A DNA stretch of 64,000 bases from Dokdonella_A sp964582225 (GTDB lineage Bacteria; Pseudomonadota; Gammaproteobacteria; Xanthomonadales; Rhodanobacteraceae). Under the pieces are notes generated by a model. That model made no database searches, was not told where the DNA came from, and saw only the letters and a list, made by a program, of their open reading frames with translations. The DNA lies in NCBI GenBank assembly GCA_964582225.1, contig CAZORA010000006.1, positions 45,073-109,072 on the forward strand, given 5' to 3'. The position numbers were made by a program, and so were the translations under genes. How positions within the stretch are numbered: position 1 is the first letter of the stretch; every line of letters starts with the position of its first letter. Below, piece by piece: positions 1 to 10,808 of this stretch.

Positions 1-1827
1 GGCATCCACAATACCGACCAGTCGATGATGATGCCGCTGTTCTACAAGGGCGAGCTCATCTGCTGGCTGACCAGCACCGTGCACGAAGGCGAGAACGGTG
101 CCTGCGAGCCGGGCGGGATGCCGGCGGCCGCGGAAAGCAAATATGACGAGGGCATCCTGATGTCCCCGTTCAAGGTGGTCGAGAACTTCCAGCTCAAGCG
201 CGACCTGGTGACGTTTCTGCAGAATTCCGTGCGCGATCCCAAGCTGCAGCTGGTGGACATGAAGGTGAAGCTGCACGCGGTGATGCGCATGCGCGAGCGC
301 CTGATCGCGATTCTGGACGAATACGGCCGCGACGCGGTGGTCGGTACCCTGCGCCTGCACCTGGAGGACACCGAGAAGGAGATGCGGAGGCGCATCGCCG
401 AGCTCCCCGACGGCACCACCCGCGTGCTGCAGTTCATGGATTCCACCCTGCGCGAGAACTGCATGCAGAAAATCAGCATGGCGATCACCGTCAAGGGCGA
501 TCGCATGTTGCTCGACTTCCGCGGCTCGGCGCCGCAGTTCACCAATCGGCCGGTCAATACCAATATCGCCTCGTTCAAGGCGGCGCTCGCCACCGGCCTG
601 CTGCAGAACATCTGGCCCGATCTGCCGCACACGATGGCGGTGCTGTCTCCGATCGAGATCCTGACCGATCGCAATTCGATCCTCGACGCGCAGGGCGAGG
701 CGCCGCAGCCCCTCAGCCTGATGCCGCTGTTCAAGGCCTGCGTGGCCTGGACCATTCCGATGAACAAGCTGAGCTACAGCGTGCCGCACCGCTACTCGGC
801 CGTCATCGCCTCGCAGTACGACCAGGCGGCCACCTTCATCTACGGCGGCCTGACCCAGCACGGCGATGTTACCGGCAACTTCTGCGGCGATATCAACGGC
901 ATGGGGCAGGGCGCCCGCAGCCACGCCGACGGCGAACACTCGGTGTCGCCCGTGTTCGGCTTCATGGCCGACTCCGGCGAGCACGAGATCAACGAGGAAG
1001 ACACGCCGATCATCCGCCTGGGCGCTCAGCGGCTGGCCAAGGACCGGGTTGGTTTCGGCAAGTACCGCGGTGGCATGGGCTACGAGCAGGTCGCCACCGT
1101 GCGCGGCTCCTCGCTGTGGGGTTTCATCGTCGGCTGCGAGGGTTCCAAGTTTCCTTCCGCGCAGGGGCTCTTCGGTGGCTATTCGTGCCCGGCTTACCAG
1201 CTCCTCAAGATCAAAGGCATCAACGTGTTCGACGAGCTGCGCGAGAACCCGCACGTGGTCGACGGCTTCGACATCGTGCAGCTGATGAACGAGCGTCCGT
1301 TCAAGGCCGGCCGCTACAGCAGCAACGACATGGGCATGACCTTCGAGCTCTGCAGCGAAGGCGAGCTGTACATGATCTGCCAGGGCTCCGGCGGGGGCTA
1401 CGGCGACGTGCTCGAGCGCGATCCGCAGCTGGTCATGAAGGACGTGGCCGAGGACCTGCTGTCGCACGAGCTGGCCCGCGACATCTACCGCGTGGTCTAC
1501 GACGAGGCCACCCTGGTGGTGGACGAGGAGGCGACGGCGCAGGCGCGCGCCGACTACCGCCACGAGCGCATTCGCCGCGGTCGCCCGTTCGATGAATTCT
1601 GCCGCGACTGGGTGCGCGCCGAACCGCCCGCGAACCTGCCGTATTGCGGCTCCTGGAACGACAATCGTGAGATTTATGCCACCACGATGGGGCAGCGCGT
1701 GAAGATGCCCGCCGATCAGCTGCAGGGGGCCTTCATGCTGAACCCAAAGGATCTGCGCATCGCCGAACTCGAGCGCAGCCTCGCCGCGCTGCAGGCTCAC
1801 CCGCCGCTCGAGCCGGGAGCGGATTGA
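1..1827 (+). CDS. Acetone carboxylase-like alpha subunit (hydantoinase B family), 5' partial
   Basis: The open frame is already running at base 1, so the N-terminus lies outside the window; 608 codons are visible, against roughly 770 residues expected for acetone carboxylase alpha. The sequence looks like the HyuB-type subunit of the ATP-dependent acetone/acetophenone carboxylases, including an N-terminal GIHNTDQ stretch, a HADGEHSVSP segment and a late GSGGGYGDVLERDP motif. Members carboxylate a ketone such as acetone to a beta-keto acid, using beta (HyuA-type) and gamma partners. An acetoacetate-CoA ligase follows one gene later, which is what such a product would need. No gamma-like protein is seen downstream. 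The exact ketone is an inference; a generic hydantoinase B assignment remains possible. Confidence 0.72.
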   Translation, partial: GIHNTDQSMMMPLFYKGELICWLTSTVHEGENGACEPGGMPAAAESKYDEGILMSPFKVVENFQLKRDLVTFLQNSVRDPKLQLVDMKVKLHAVMRMRERLIAILDEYGRDAVVGTLRLHLEDTEKEMRRRIAELPDGTTRVLQFMDSTLRENCMQKISMAITVKGDRMLLDFRGSAPQFTNRPVNTNIASFKAALATGLLQNIWPDLPHTMAVLSPIEILTDRNSILDAQGEAPQPLSLMPLFKACVAWTIPMNKLSYSVPHRYSAVIASQYDQAATFIYGGLTQHGDVTGNFCGDINGMGQGARSHADGEHSVSPVFGFMADSGEHEINEEDTPIIRLGAQRLAKDRVGFGKYRGGMGYEQVATVRGSSLWGFIVGCEGSKFPSAQGLFGGYSCPAYQLLKIKGINVFDELRENPHVVDGFDIVQLMNERPFKAGRYSSNDMGMTFELCSEGELYMICQGSGGGYGDVLERDPQLVMKDVAEDLLSHELARDIYRVVYDEATLVVDEEATAQARADYRHERIRRGRPFDEFCRDWVRAEPPANLPYCGSWNDNREIYATTMGQRVKMPADQLQGAFMLNPKDLRIAELERSLAALQAHPPLEPGAD

Positions 1828-1858
1828 GGCCGCGGCATGGCGGACGGAGGACCGACAG

Positions 1859-2719
1859 ATGCCTGATTTCAAACAGCGCCTGGTCGCGGGCGGCCCGCTG
1901 TTGTGGCTCGACCACTTCGACTACAGCGCGCGCCTGCTGGCGGGCGGCAGCGCACCCTGGCTCGAACCGGCCGCGGCCGTCGCCTGGCTGCGCAGCGCCC
2001 AGAGCTTGCTGCGCTCCGACGTACTCGGCCTGCCGCTCGGCGCGATCGCAACGCGCTGGCTGGGCGCTCAGGCGGCGGCGCGCGAGCGAATGGGCGCGCG
2101 CAGCCGCGTCACCTTCCCGCTCAAGAGCCTGCTGGCCGAGGCCGAATTGCGCGCCCTGCTGGTCGAGCTGGCCGCCGCGGCGCGGGCCAGCTTTCCCGAC
2201 CTCGTTCTGGCGCTCAGCTGTCCCTCGCCGCGCAGCTGGCTTACGGATGCATTCCAGGCGGCTCACGGCGCGGCGCCGGTCGACGCGGTGGACGAAGACG
2301 CGATCGATGCCGCCGCGGTCTACCAGGCCGATTTCCTGCGGAGCTTCGCCGGCAGCCAGATAGACGCGCTGTTGCTCGTCGAGCCCAGCCGGGACCCTGC
2401 GCCACCGCTCGAGCTGTATCAGCCGGTCTTCAACGTCGCCGCCTACTATCGCTGGACGTTCGGCGTGGAGCTGCCCGACGCGGACTGCCCCGAGCCCGGC
2501 GCCGCGCGTGTGGATTTCCTGTTGGCGCCTCGGGCTTGTCCCGGCGTCGCGACAGGAATCATCGTGCCGGAAAGCTTCTGGCAGAACGCCGAGGAGGCGG
2601 CTCCGGACATAACGACCGCGTTTCGCTATGCGCGAATCCCGGCGGCGGCGGAGCCCGAAGCCGTGCTTGACCGTCTGACCCGGCTGCGCACAGGCAGGTT
2701 CGGAGTAGGTTCTTGCTGA
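1859..2719 (+). CDS. Hypothetical protein in ketone-carboxylation cluster
   Basis: This encodes 286 residues starting 31 bases after the carboxylase-like gene, very likely in the same transcript. I do not recognise the family. It is soluble-looking, Ala/Leu rich, with alternating helical and hydrophobic strand segments (for example DALLLVEP near residue 165 and RVDFLLAPRACPG near residue 222) that could fit an alpha/beta barrel. It is not the Cys-rich acetone carboxylase gamma subunit, which is only about 165 residues. Its position between the carboxylase and acetoacetate-CoA ligase suggests an accessory role, but nothing in the sequence proves that. Confidence 0.6.
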   Translation: MPDFKQRLVAGGPLLWLDHFDYSARLLAGGSAPWLEPAAAVAWLRSAQSLLRSDVLGLPLGAIATRWLGAQAAARERMGARSRVTFPLKSLLAEAELRALLVELAAAARASFPDLVLALSCPSPRSWLTDAFQAAHGAAPVDAVDEDAIDAAAVYQADFLRSFAGSQIDALLLVEPSRDPAPPLELYQPVFNVAAYYRWTFGVELPDADCPEPGAARVDFLLAPRACPGVATGIIVPESFWQNAEEAAPDITTAFRYARIPAAAEPEAVLDRLTRLRTGRFGVGSC

Positions 2720-2848
2720 GTCGCGCGGGATCCTGCTGGATCAGAGTTCGGCTCGCTTGCGCCGGCTGCGCCCGCGGCGCCACCGTGAACTGGAGGCCTC
2801 CGTCATCTCGCCATGACGTCTTTGATGCTGCTCCGCGGGAGGTGAAGA

Positions 2849-4864
2849 ATGGTTGCTGAAGGTGAAAAGCTCTGGACCCCTCGAACAGAGTTCGCGCACG
2901 ACTCGCAGATTGCCCGCTATCAGCGTTGGTTGAAGGCGACGCGCGGCGTCGACGTTCCGGAATACGCGGATCTGTGGCGCTGGTCGGTCGCCGAGCCAGC
3001 GGCGTTCTGGGCCTCGATCTGGGACTACTTCGAGGTCGACTCGAGCAGCCCCTACAGCGCGGTGCTGGAGCGGCCCGCCGATGGCGGCATGCTCGGTACG
3101 CGTTGGTTCGTGGGCTCACGCGTGAACTATGCCGAGCATCTGCTGCGCTACGAGGCCGCGGCCGGCGACGACGAAACCATCTTTCAGCACCTCTCGGAAG
3201 TGCGACCACTGCGCCGCATGAGCTGGAAACAGGCCGGGGCAATGGTGCGCAAGGTCGCCACGCGCCTGCGCAGCATGGGTATCCAGCCCGGCGATCGGGT
3301 CGTCTCTTACATGCCCAACATCCCGGAAACTGCGATCGCCATGCTGGCGACCGTGGCGATCGGGGCGGTCTGGTCGTCAGCCGCGCCGGAGTTCGGCGTC
3401 AAGACCGTGATCGATCGTTTCTCACAGATCAAGCCGAAGCTGATCTTCGCTGCGGACGGTTATCGATTCGGCGGCAAGGATTTTGATCGCGGCGCGCAGG
3501 TTCGACAGATCGTGGCGGCGCTCGATTCGCTCGAGCACCTGGTCTGGCTGCCCTATCTGCAGCCCGCCGCCGCGCCTCCGGCGGATCTCGACGCGCTGAC
3601 GTGGGAAAGCCTGCTCGACGGTCCGGGAATTGCGCGGGAAGCGTTTCGCTATGAGCGCGTAGGGCACGAGCACCCGCTTTGGGTCGTGTTCTCTTCCGGC
3701 ACCACGGGGCTACCGAAGGCGATCGTGCACAGCCACGTCACGATCCTGCTCGAGCATCTCAAGCTGATGCATTTCCACCTGAATCTCGGCCCCGGCAAGA
3801 CCATGTTTTTCTACTCCACCACCGGCTGGATGATGTGGAACCTGCTCATCTCCAGCTTGGTGACGGGAGCGGCTGCGGTGCTTTACGACGGCAACCCTGC
3901 CTATCCGTCGCTGGACCTGCTGTGGAAGCTGGCCGCCGACACCGGGGCCAGCGCATTCGGCGCCAGCCCGACCTACGTGCAGATCATGGAGAAAGCCGGG
4001 CTGGAGCCCGGTAAGAACTTCGACCTGCAGCGCCTGGACACGATCGTGGTGTCCGGCGCACCGGCCACCCCGGAGACGTTTTCCTGGTTCTACCGCAGCG
4101 TCAAACGGGACCTGTGGGTGACTTCGCAGTCGGGCGGGACCGAGATCTGCTCCGGCTTCGTCGGCGCTTCGCCGACCCTGCCGGTCTACGCCGGAGAAAT
4201 CCAGGCGCGCATGCTGGGCATGGACGTGCATGCCTGGAGCGAGCAAGGAGAAGAGCTGGTCGACGCGGTAGGCGAGCTGGTCGTGACCAGTCCGTTCCCG
4301 TCGATGCCGGTGCGTTTCTGGAACGACCCCGGCGATCGGCGCTATCGTGAATCGTACTTCGAGGTTTTTCCCAAGGTCTGGCGGCACGGCGACTTTCTGC
4401 GCATCAACGCGCGCGGTGGCTGCTACATCTACGGGCGCTCGGATTCGACCCTGAATCGCTACGGAGTACGGATCGGCACCGCCGAAATCTATCGCTGCGT
4501 CGAACAGGAACCCGAAATCGCAGACAGCCTGATCGTGTGCTGCGAACTGCCCGGCGGCAAGTTCTTCATGCCGCTTTTCGTGCGCCTGAAGCCCGGCTTC
4601 GCGCTGAGCGACGGGCTGCGCGAGCGCATCGCGGCGCAGCTGCGCGCGGACTGCAGCCCGCGCCACGTTCCCGATCAGGTCTACGCGGTCGAGCGGATTC
4701 CCTACACGTTGACAGGCAAGAAGATGGAAGTGCCGGTGCGCAAGATCCTGATGGGCTGGCCGGTCGACGAGGCGGCCAGCAGGGACGCCATGCAGGACCC
4801 GTCCGCGCTCGACTATTTCGTCGAGTTCGCGCGCGCGGAGAAGGATTATTCGTGGCGAGCCTGA
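2849..4864 (+). CDS. Acetoacetate--CoA ligase
   Basis: This 671-residue cytoplasmic acyl-CoA synthetase should activate acetoacetate with ATP and CoA to acetoacetyl-CoA. The length fits the AacS family (about 650-670). An N-terminal acetyl-CoA-synthetase cap precedes the AMP-binding domain, which has the P-loop SSGTTGLPK at about residue 282, a YGRSDSTLNRYGVRIG segment and the C-terminal catalytic-lysine region YTLTGKKMEVPVRK. A GGAGGTG ribosome binding site precedes the ATG. It sits downstream of the carboxylase-like gene and overlaps the following SDR by 13 bases. Acetoacetyl-CoA could feed central metabolism or PHB; a PHB depolymerase gene lies 16 kb away. Confidence 0.88.
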   Translation: MVAEGEKLWTPRTEFAHDSQIARYQRWLKATRGVDVPEYADLWRWSVAEPAAFWASIWDYFEVDSSSPYSAVLERPADGGMLGTRWFVGSRVNYAEHLLRYEAAAGDDETIFQHLSEVRPLRRMSWKQAGAMVRKVATRLRSMGIQPGDRVVSYMPNIPETAIAMLATVAIGAVWSSAAPEFGVKTVIDRFSQIKPKLIFAADGYRFGGKDFDRGAQVRQIVAALDSLEHLVWLPYLQPAAAPPADLDALTWESLLDGPGIAREAFRYERVGHEHPLWVVFSSGTTGLPKAIVHSHVTILLEHLKLMHFHLNLGPGKTMFFYSTTGWMMWNLLISSLVTGAAAVLYDGNPAYPSLDLLWKLAADTGASAFGASPTYVQIMEKAGLEPGKNFDLQRLDTIVVSGAPATPETFSWFYRSVKRDLWVTSQSGGTEICSGFVGASPTLPVYAGEIQARMLGMDVHAWSEQGEELVDAVGELVVTSPFPSMPVRFWNDPGDRRYRESYFEVFPKVWRHGDFLRINARGGCYIYGRSDSTLNRYGVRIGTAEIYRCVEQEPEIADSLIVCCELPGGKFFMPLFVRLKPGFALSDGLRERIAAQLRADCSPRHVPDQVYAVERIPYTLTGKKMEVPVRKILMGWPVDEAASRDAMQDPSALDYFVEFARAEKDYSWRA

Positions 4865-5679
4865 GCCTTCGGGGCAAGACCCTGTTCATCACCGGCGCCT
4901 CGCGCGGCATCGGCCTGGCCATTGCTCTGCGCGCAGCCGCGGACGGCGCCAACGTAGCTATCGTGGCCAAATCGGCCGAGCCTCATCCGAGCCTTCCGGG
5001 TACGATCCACACGGCCGCTGCCGCGGTGCAGGCAGCCGGCGGGCAGGGCCTGGCGCTGCAGTGCGACATCCGCGACGAGGTAGGCGTCGAGCGCGCCGTC
5101 GCGGCGACCGTGGCGCGCTTCGGGGGGATCGACGTTCTGGTCAACAACGCCAGCGCGATCTGGCTTCGTGGTATCGCGGAAACCCCGCTCGCGCGCTACG
5201 ACCTGCTGCAGCAGGTCAACGCCCGCGGCACCTATCTGTGCATCCAGAAATGCCTGCCGCATCTGCGCCGAGTGCCAAACACACATGTCCTCACGCTGGC
5301 GCCACCTCCCAGTCTGGACCCGAAATGGTGGGGTCCGCACACGGCCTATACCCTGGCCAAGATGGGCATGAGCCTGGTGACCCTCGGGCTGGCGGCCGAA
5401 CTCGACGGGCAGGGTCCCGAGGTTCACGCATTGTGGCCGCGAACGCTGATCGCCACCGACGCGCTGCGGATGATTCCGGATGCGCCCCTGCGCCGCGCCC
5501 GCAAGCCCGAGATCATGGCCGATGCCGCGCACGCGATCCTGGTGCGGCCCACCGAAGAATTCAGCGGCCGATTCCTGATCGACGAAGAAGTGCTGCGCGC
5601 AACCGGCGTCCGCGACTTTTCGGCCTACGCCGTGGACCCGAGCCAGGAGCCGCAGCTGGACCTGTTTCTCGATCCCTGA
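4852..5679 (+). CDS. Short-chain dehydrogenase/reductase (HSDL2-like)
   Basis: This 275-residue NAD(P)-dependent SDR has the TGASRGIG nucleotide-binding motif near residue 14, a VNNAS motif, and the catalytic YxxxK (Tyr166, Lys170, in AYTLAKMGMS). The GTG start was chosen because it begins the Rossmann strand at the right distance and overlaps the stop of the acetoacetate-CoA ligase, implying translational coupling. The long loop before the first helix and the PKWWGPHTAY segment resemble HSDL2-type proteins. In this operon it might oxidise or reduce a ketone, alcohol or hydroxyacyl intermediate, for example secondary alcohol to ketone. The substrate is unknown. Confidence 0.8.
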   Translation: MASLSLRGKTLFITGASRGIGLAIALRAAADGANVAIVAKSAEPHPSLPGTIHTAAAAVQAAGGQGLALQCDIRDEVGVERAVAATVARFGGIDVLVNNASAIWLRGIAETPLARYDLLQQVNARGTYLCIQKCLPHLRRVPNTHVLTLAPPPSLDPKWWGPHTAYTLAKMGMSLVTLGLAAELDGQGPEVHALWPRTLIATDALRMIPDAPLRRARKPEIMADAAHAILVRPTEEFSGRFLIDEEVLRATGVRDFSAYAVDPSQEPQLDLFLDP

Positions 5680-5721
5680 GCGTCGGGCGGGAGCGGGCCT
5701 GCGCCGCCGCGGCGAGCCGCC

Positions 5722-6627
5722 TCAGCGCTGCGACTGCAGCCGGAACTGGTTCGGCGTGATGTCGAGCAGGCGCTGGAAGATCCGGGTCAGGTGCGCCTGA
5801 TCGCTGAAGCCGCTGCGCGCGGCGACGTCCTTGATGGGCAGCGAGGTCTGTGCGAGCAAGCTGCGCGCGTGCTCGACCCGCGCGCGCATCACGTAGGCAT
5901 GCGGGGTCGCGCCGAAGTGAGCCTTGAACTGGCGGAGGAAATACGACGTACTGGCGTTGATGACCTCGGCGAGATCCTCCAGCAGCAGCTGCTGGCTTAG
6001 GTTTGTGTGGATGAATTCGCTGACACGGCGGGCTTGTGAGTAGGAAAGCCCCTTCTGCTCGTCCGTCGGCTTGCTCAGGCTGATGTCGGCGTAGTTGCGC
6101 AGCAGGTGCAAGCAGATCTGGGTAACGATCGAATCAACGTACAGCTCGCCTCCCAGGTTGTGCGTCGACGCCTCGTGGGCAATCGCGCGAATGCCCTCGT
6201 AGAGCACCAGATCGTCGACGTTCAGCAGGTCGCGCAGCTCGAGTTCGTCGATCTCGCGGTCGAATGCGTTGCGGCAGATGCGGCGCAGGCGTTCGCTGGT
6301 CAGGTAGAGGTGCAGCACCTCGATTTCGCCCGACCAGTTCCAGTCGCATTCTTCCTCGCGACTCAGCAGGGAGATGTAGCCCGGCCGCGTGGTCCGCGAC
6401 TGCCAGGGCCCACCCACCTTGCGACACATCTGCGTCTCTCCCTTGGTGATCGCGACGATCGCGTAGTCGCGTAGCGCCGGCACCTGCACGGCGGACGCCG
6501 CATACCGATACGAGCGGATGAGCGTATCGTTCAGCGTAAACCGCTGCTTGCTGTCCAGCAGCAATTTCCCCGGAACCCACTCCGGGACGCGTTCCGGCGG
6601 GACTGGCGCAGCGTGGGGGCGAGACAT
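5722..6627 (-). CDS. AraC-family transcriptional regulator
   Basis: This 301-residue regulator has a variable N-terminal cupin-like sensing half and a C-terminal AraC DNA-binding domain (about residues 200-300) with two helix-turn-helix units. The first is around LEDLAEVINASTSYFLRQFK; the second ends in DVAARSGFSDQAHLTRIFQR. The frame stays open upstream into the tRNA gene, but the ATG used here gives normal family length; the extra upstream codons translate non-coding DNA. It converges on the ketone-carboxylation genes (42 bases between stops) and is a reasonable candidate for controlling them, though no operator was identified. Confidence 0.85.
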   Translation of the reverse strand: MSRPHAAPVPPERVPEWVPGKLLLDSKQRFTLNDTLIRSYRYAASAVQVPALRDYAIVAITKGETQMCRKVGGPWQSRTTRPGYISLLSREEECDWNWSGEIEVLHLYLTSERLRRICRNAFDREIDELELRDLLNVDDLVLYEGIRAIAHEASTHNLGGELYVDSIVTQICLHLLRNYADISLSKPTDEQKGLSYSQARRVSEFIHTNLSQQLLLEDLAEVINASTSYFLRQFKAHFGATPHAYVMRARVEHARSLLAQTSLPIKDVAARSGFSDQAHLTRIFQRLLDITPNQFRLQSQR

Positions 6628-6845
6628 CGTGATTGGCTGAAAAACTATCGTGCCGCACGGTATCAACCGGTCTCGACGTCTGACAAGTTGCACTGCACCA
6701 ATCGTCTCCCCGGCTGCGCGTGCAGCGAAGCGCTCCCGGCCGGCTCGCTGCGGCCGGTCGGCCCGGCACAGCCGGTCGTCTTCCGCGCGGTCTGGCATGA
6801 CGAGCATCTTTGGGTCTTCCTGGAGCCCATCGTGCCGTTGAGTCC

Positions 6846-6882
6846 AAAAAAACAAAGGCCAGCAATGACTTGCTGGCCTTTG
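6846..6882 (-). terminator. Rho-independent terminator of tRNA-Asn
   Basis: Perfect 13-bp inverted repeat (CAAAGGCCAGCAA at 6853-6865 and its complement at 6870-6882) around a 4-base loop. On the minus strand it is followed by a run of seven T residues. It sits 5 bases beyond the CCA end of the tRNA. Confidence 0.9.
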
Positions 6883-6887
6883 AAAGA

Positions 6888-6964
6888 TGGCGCCCGAAGT
6901 TGGACTCGAACCAACGACCCCCTGATTAACAGTCAAGTGCTCTAACCAGCTGAGCTATTCGGGC
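6888..6964 (-). tRNA. tRNA-Asn (GTT)
   Basis: Complete cloverleaf on the minus strand: acceptor GCCCGAA pairs with TTCGGGC, the D-arm contains TAGCTCAGCTGGTTAGAGCA, the anticodon loop is CTGTTAA (anticodon GTT), the T-arm has GGTTCGAGTCC, and CCA is encoded. Length is 77 nt including CCA. A strong promoter lies upstream and a terminator directly downstream, so it appears to be a single-gene unit. Confidence 0.96.
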
Positions 6965-6973
6965 GAGCCGTGA

Positions 6974-7003
6974 ATTGTCCTTGCCTGAGCCGGCGGATGT
7001 CAA
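6974..7003 (-). promoter_or_regulatory. Sigma70-type promoter of tRNA-Asn
   Basis: On the minus strand a perfect TTGACA (6998-7003) is separated by 18 bases from GACAAT (6974-6979), placing the start point a few bases before the mature tRNA 5' end at 6964. Assigned by consensus match and position only. Confidence 0.7.
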
Positions 7004-7070
7004 CCGCGGTTGCCGGGTTTCGCCGCGATCGGGATGCCGCCGTGAGCATGCACGTCGCGGTCCGCGCGTC

Positions 7071-7679
7071 TCAACTCGCCGCCTGCAGGCAGGCTGCGGC
7101 GGCCGGAGCGCTGGCCGGAGCGCTGCGCACCCGACCGGCCTGGCTGATGATGACCGCGAGGGCCGCATCGGGGGCGCGGCGGTCGCAGAGGGTGAGTGTC
7201 TGGTTCGTGCCGATGGCGCTGCCGTCCGGCCGATAGTCGAGTAGCGGGCGGCCGCGCGAAGCGAGGATCGCCACGCCCCCGGGCTGGCTTCCGGCGGTGG
7301 TGATCAGAGGTTCAGCGGCGCCGCGCGCCTGGTCGTGGTCGAAGTCGGCAAAGGCGATCCAGCCGAGATGCCAGTTGCTGCTTCGGCTGCAGGCCTGACC
7401 GTCGGCGCTGGGGCAGACTACGACGTGGTGCTGCCGCGTGACCGCGTCGATGCGCGCCTGATTGAACGCGGTGATCAGCAGGTGGCTGGTGCTGCGCAGC
7501 TGGGTGCGGCCGCCAAGCTTGCCGAACGACGGCAGCGCGATGGTGAGCGTGATGCTCAGGATCACCACCACGATCAGGACTTCGACGAGGGTGAAGGCGC
7601 CTTGCCTCAAGATCGGAAGCCAGCGGAACGGATAAGGGATCGCCTGCCGATCGAGCGGCGCGCTTCGGCTTTTCGTCAT
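7071..7679 (-). CDS. GspH/FimT-type pseudopilin
   Basis: This 202-residue type II secretion / type IV pilus minor pseudopilin has a basic leader followed by GAFTLVEVLIVVVILS, the prepilin cleavage and transmembrane helix motif. It also has a GspH-like beta-rich domain with Cys pairs (CPSADGQAC and a late CDRR/CLQ). The E at +5 implies cleavage after Ala rather than the usual Gly. Upstream ATG codons would give an implausibly long leader, so the ATG giving a 27-residue leader was preferred; no strong ribosome binding site decides it. The gene is isolated from other pilus genes here, which is common for orphan FimT/FimU minor pilins. Confidence 0.8.
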   Translation of the reverse strand: MTKSRSAPLDRQAIPYPFRWLPILRQGAFTLVEVLIVVVILSITLTIALPSFGKLGGRTQLRSTSHLLITAFNQARIDAVTRQHHVVVCPSADGQACSRSSNWHLGWIAFADFDHDQARGAAEPLITTAGSQPGGVAILASRGRPLLDYRPDGSAIGTNQTLTLCDRRAPDAALAVIISQAGRVRSAPASAPAAAACLQAAS

Positions 7680-7968
7680 TTTCTGGGCGATCAAACCGCG
7701 AGCGACTCGCGAGTCGACGGAAATCGACGCAGGCGCGGGCTGGGGTGCGTCTTTGATTCTGCGGGCGCGGCGGGTTTGCGGGTGGCGCATGGTTTGGCTC
7801 CGACAGGCGACTGGCACATGCTGGACGCTTGTTCACGCGGCTACGATGGCGAATCGATGAGACGTTCTGTAGGAAATCGCCGAGCTTGGCTGCAGGAAGG
7901 TCGCCGGTCGGGTCCAGGCGCAGGCGCGGACTGGAAACAGGCGGTGACTGCCATCATCTGCTTGGCGC

Positions 7969-9987
<2,019 letters not shown>

Positions 9988-10048
9988 GAGCGTCTGGCGC
10001 GATCCCCGTCGGTCGCGTGGTTTCGCGGCGTGTTCGCTTCGCTTTCGC

Positions 10049-10077
10049 TTGTCGCCTCGTGGCGGCTGTGCTACCTT
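10049..10077 (+). promoter_or_regulatory. Promoter of tRNA-Val
   Basis: TTGTCG (10049-10054), a 17-base spacer, then TACCTT (10072-10077) preceded by an extended -10 TG. This gives a predicted start about 30 bases before the mature tRNA. Consensus-based assignment. Confidence 0.5.
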
Positions 10078-10113
10078 GCGCGCCCCTCGCGGCCGTACGG
10101 TGGCGAGCGCGAC

Positions 10114-10188
10114 GGGCGGTTAGCTCAGCGGTAGAGCACTACCTTGACATGGTAGGGGTCACAAGTTCGATCCTTGTACCGCCCACCA
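10114..10188 (+). tRNA. tRNA-Val (GAC)
   Basis: Cloverleaf with acceptor GGGCGGT pairing ACCGCCC, D-arm TAGCTCAGCGGTAGAGCA, anticodon stem-loop CTACCTTGACATGGTAG (anticodon GAC), T-arm with GTTCGATCC and an encoded CCA. Length 75 nt. It is followed 18 bases later by a hairpin terminator. Confidence 0.95.
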
Positions 10189-10205
10189 GTTATATCAACG
10201 ACTTA

Positions 10206-10230
10206 CGTCACCCTTGCGGGTGGCGTTTTT
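10206..10230 (+). terminator. Rho-independent terminator of tRNA-Val
   Basis: CGTCACCC (10206-10213) pairs with GGGTGGCG (10218-10225, one G-T pair) around a TTGC loop and is followed by five T residues. Confidence 0.82.
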
Positions 10231-10499
10231 CGTCATGTCGGCCGTGGTGCGGATCCTGTCCTGGCGATTCGCATCACGCGGCCGAGCCAGCGGCTCCCCG
10301 CCCCGCATTGCTTGCTTGAACGCGGGCGGTGCCGGGCACGCACGCTCGGTCGGCGTTTCTGTTTCGGAGCAGACTCCCCGCACGATGTCGGGACACTGGC
10401 TGCAAGCATTCCGGCACCATCCTGCTTGCGTGTGTTTGCCGCTTCGAGCGGAACCGCCCCGGAAATCGTTTGGGCTTCAGCTCTTCCCTGAATGGAGCC
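10231..10499. other. Non-coding stretch between tRNA-Val terminator and IS relic
   Basis: No recognisable gene. Open frames on both strands lack family resemblance, ribosome binding sites and consistent codon bias. It may contain further decayed mobile-element sequence belonging with the adjacent transposase relic, but nothing specific can be supported. Confidence 0.5.
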
Positions 10500-10732
10500 A
10501 TGAGCCAGTCGCAGAAGTTTTCCGCGCGAAGCGAGCGGTTCGCTTGCTGCTGGAGCATCGTGGAGAGCACAGGTTGCTGCAGGCAGCTGCAGAATCGAGC
10601 GCCCGCGCGTTCGGCTGCGTGCCGCAGACGCTGCAGGCCGAGGTCGAAGAGCATGAGATCGACGCGGCGGTCGCGCAGGCGTGGCGACGGAGAGTCGACT
10701 CGTTCGAGCGTTCCCGAGAGGAAACGCTGTGA
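10500..10732 (+). pseudogene. Degenerate IS3-family transposase OrfA remnant
   Basis: An ATG at 10500 opens MSQSQKFSA in one frame. After about eight codons the similarity moves to the next frame, which reads RAVRLLLEHRGEH, then AFGCVPQTLQAEVEE, and ends in FERSREETL. These segments line up with the OrfA helix-turn-helix of IS3-type elements (typically RAVRMVLEH..GEH, then a G-C-x-x-ETLRxWVRxxE helix and ERENREL leucine zipper). The frame shift and loss of conserved positions mark it as dead, and no OrfB or terminal repeats were found. Similarity is from memory of the family, so the call is moderate. Confidence 0.55.
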
Positions 10733-10808
10733 TCTCGCCAACGCACTGCAATTCCTTGATTCAACAATCTATATTGAAGGGTATTGAACGAGCGGCACGA
10801 GGTGCGGG

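Noticed and set aside
6628..6936. Extending the AraC regulator upstream to 404 residues
   Set aside because: The extension would translate the tRNA-Asn gene and its terminator.
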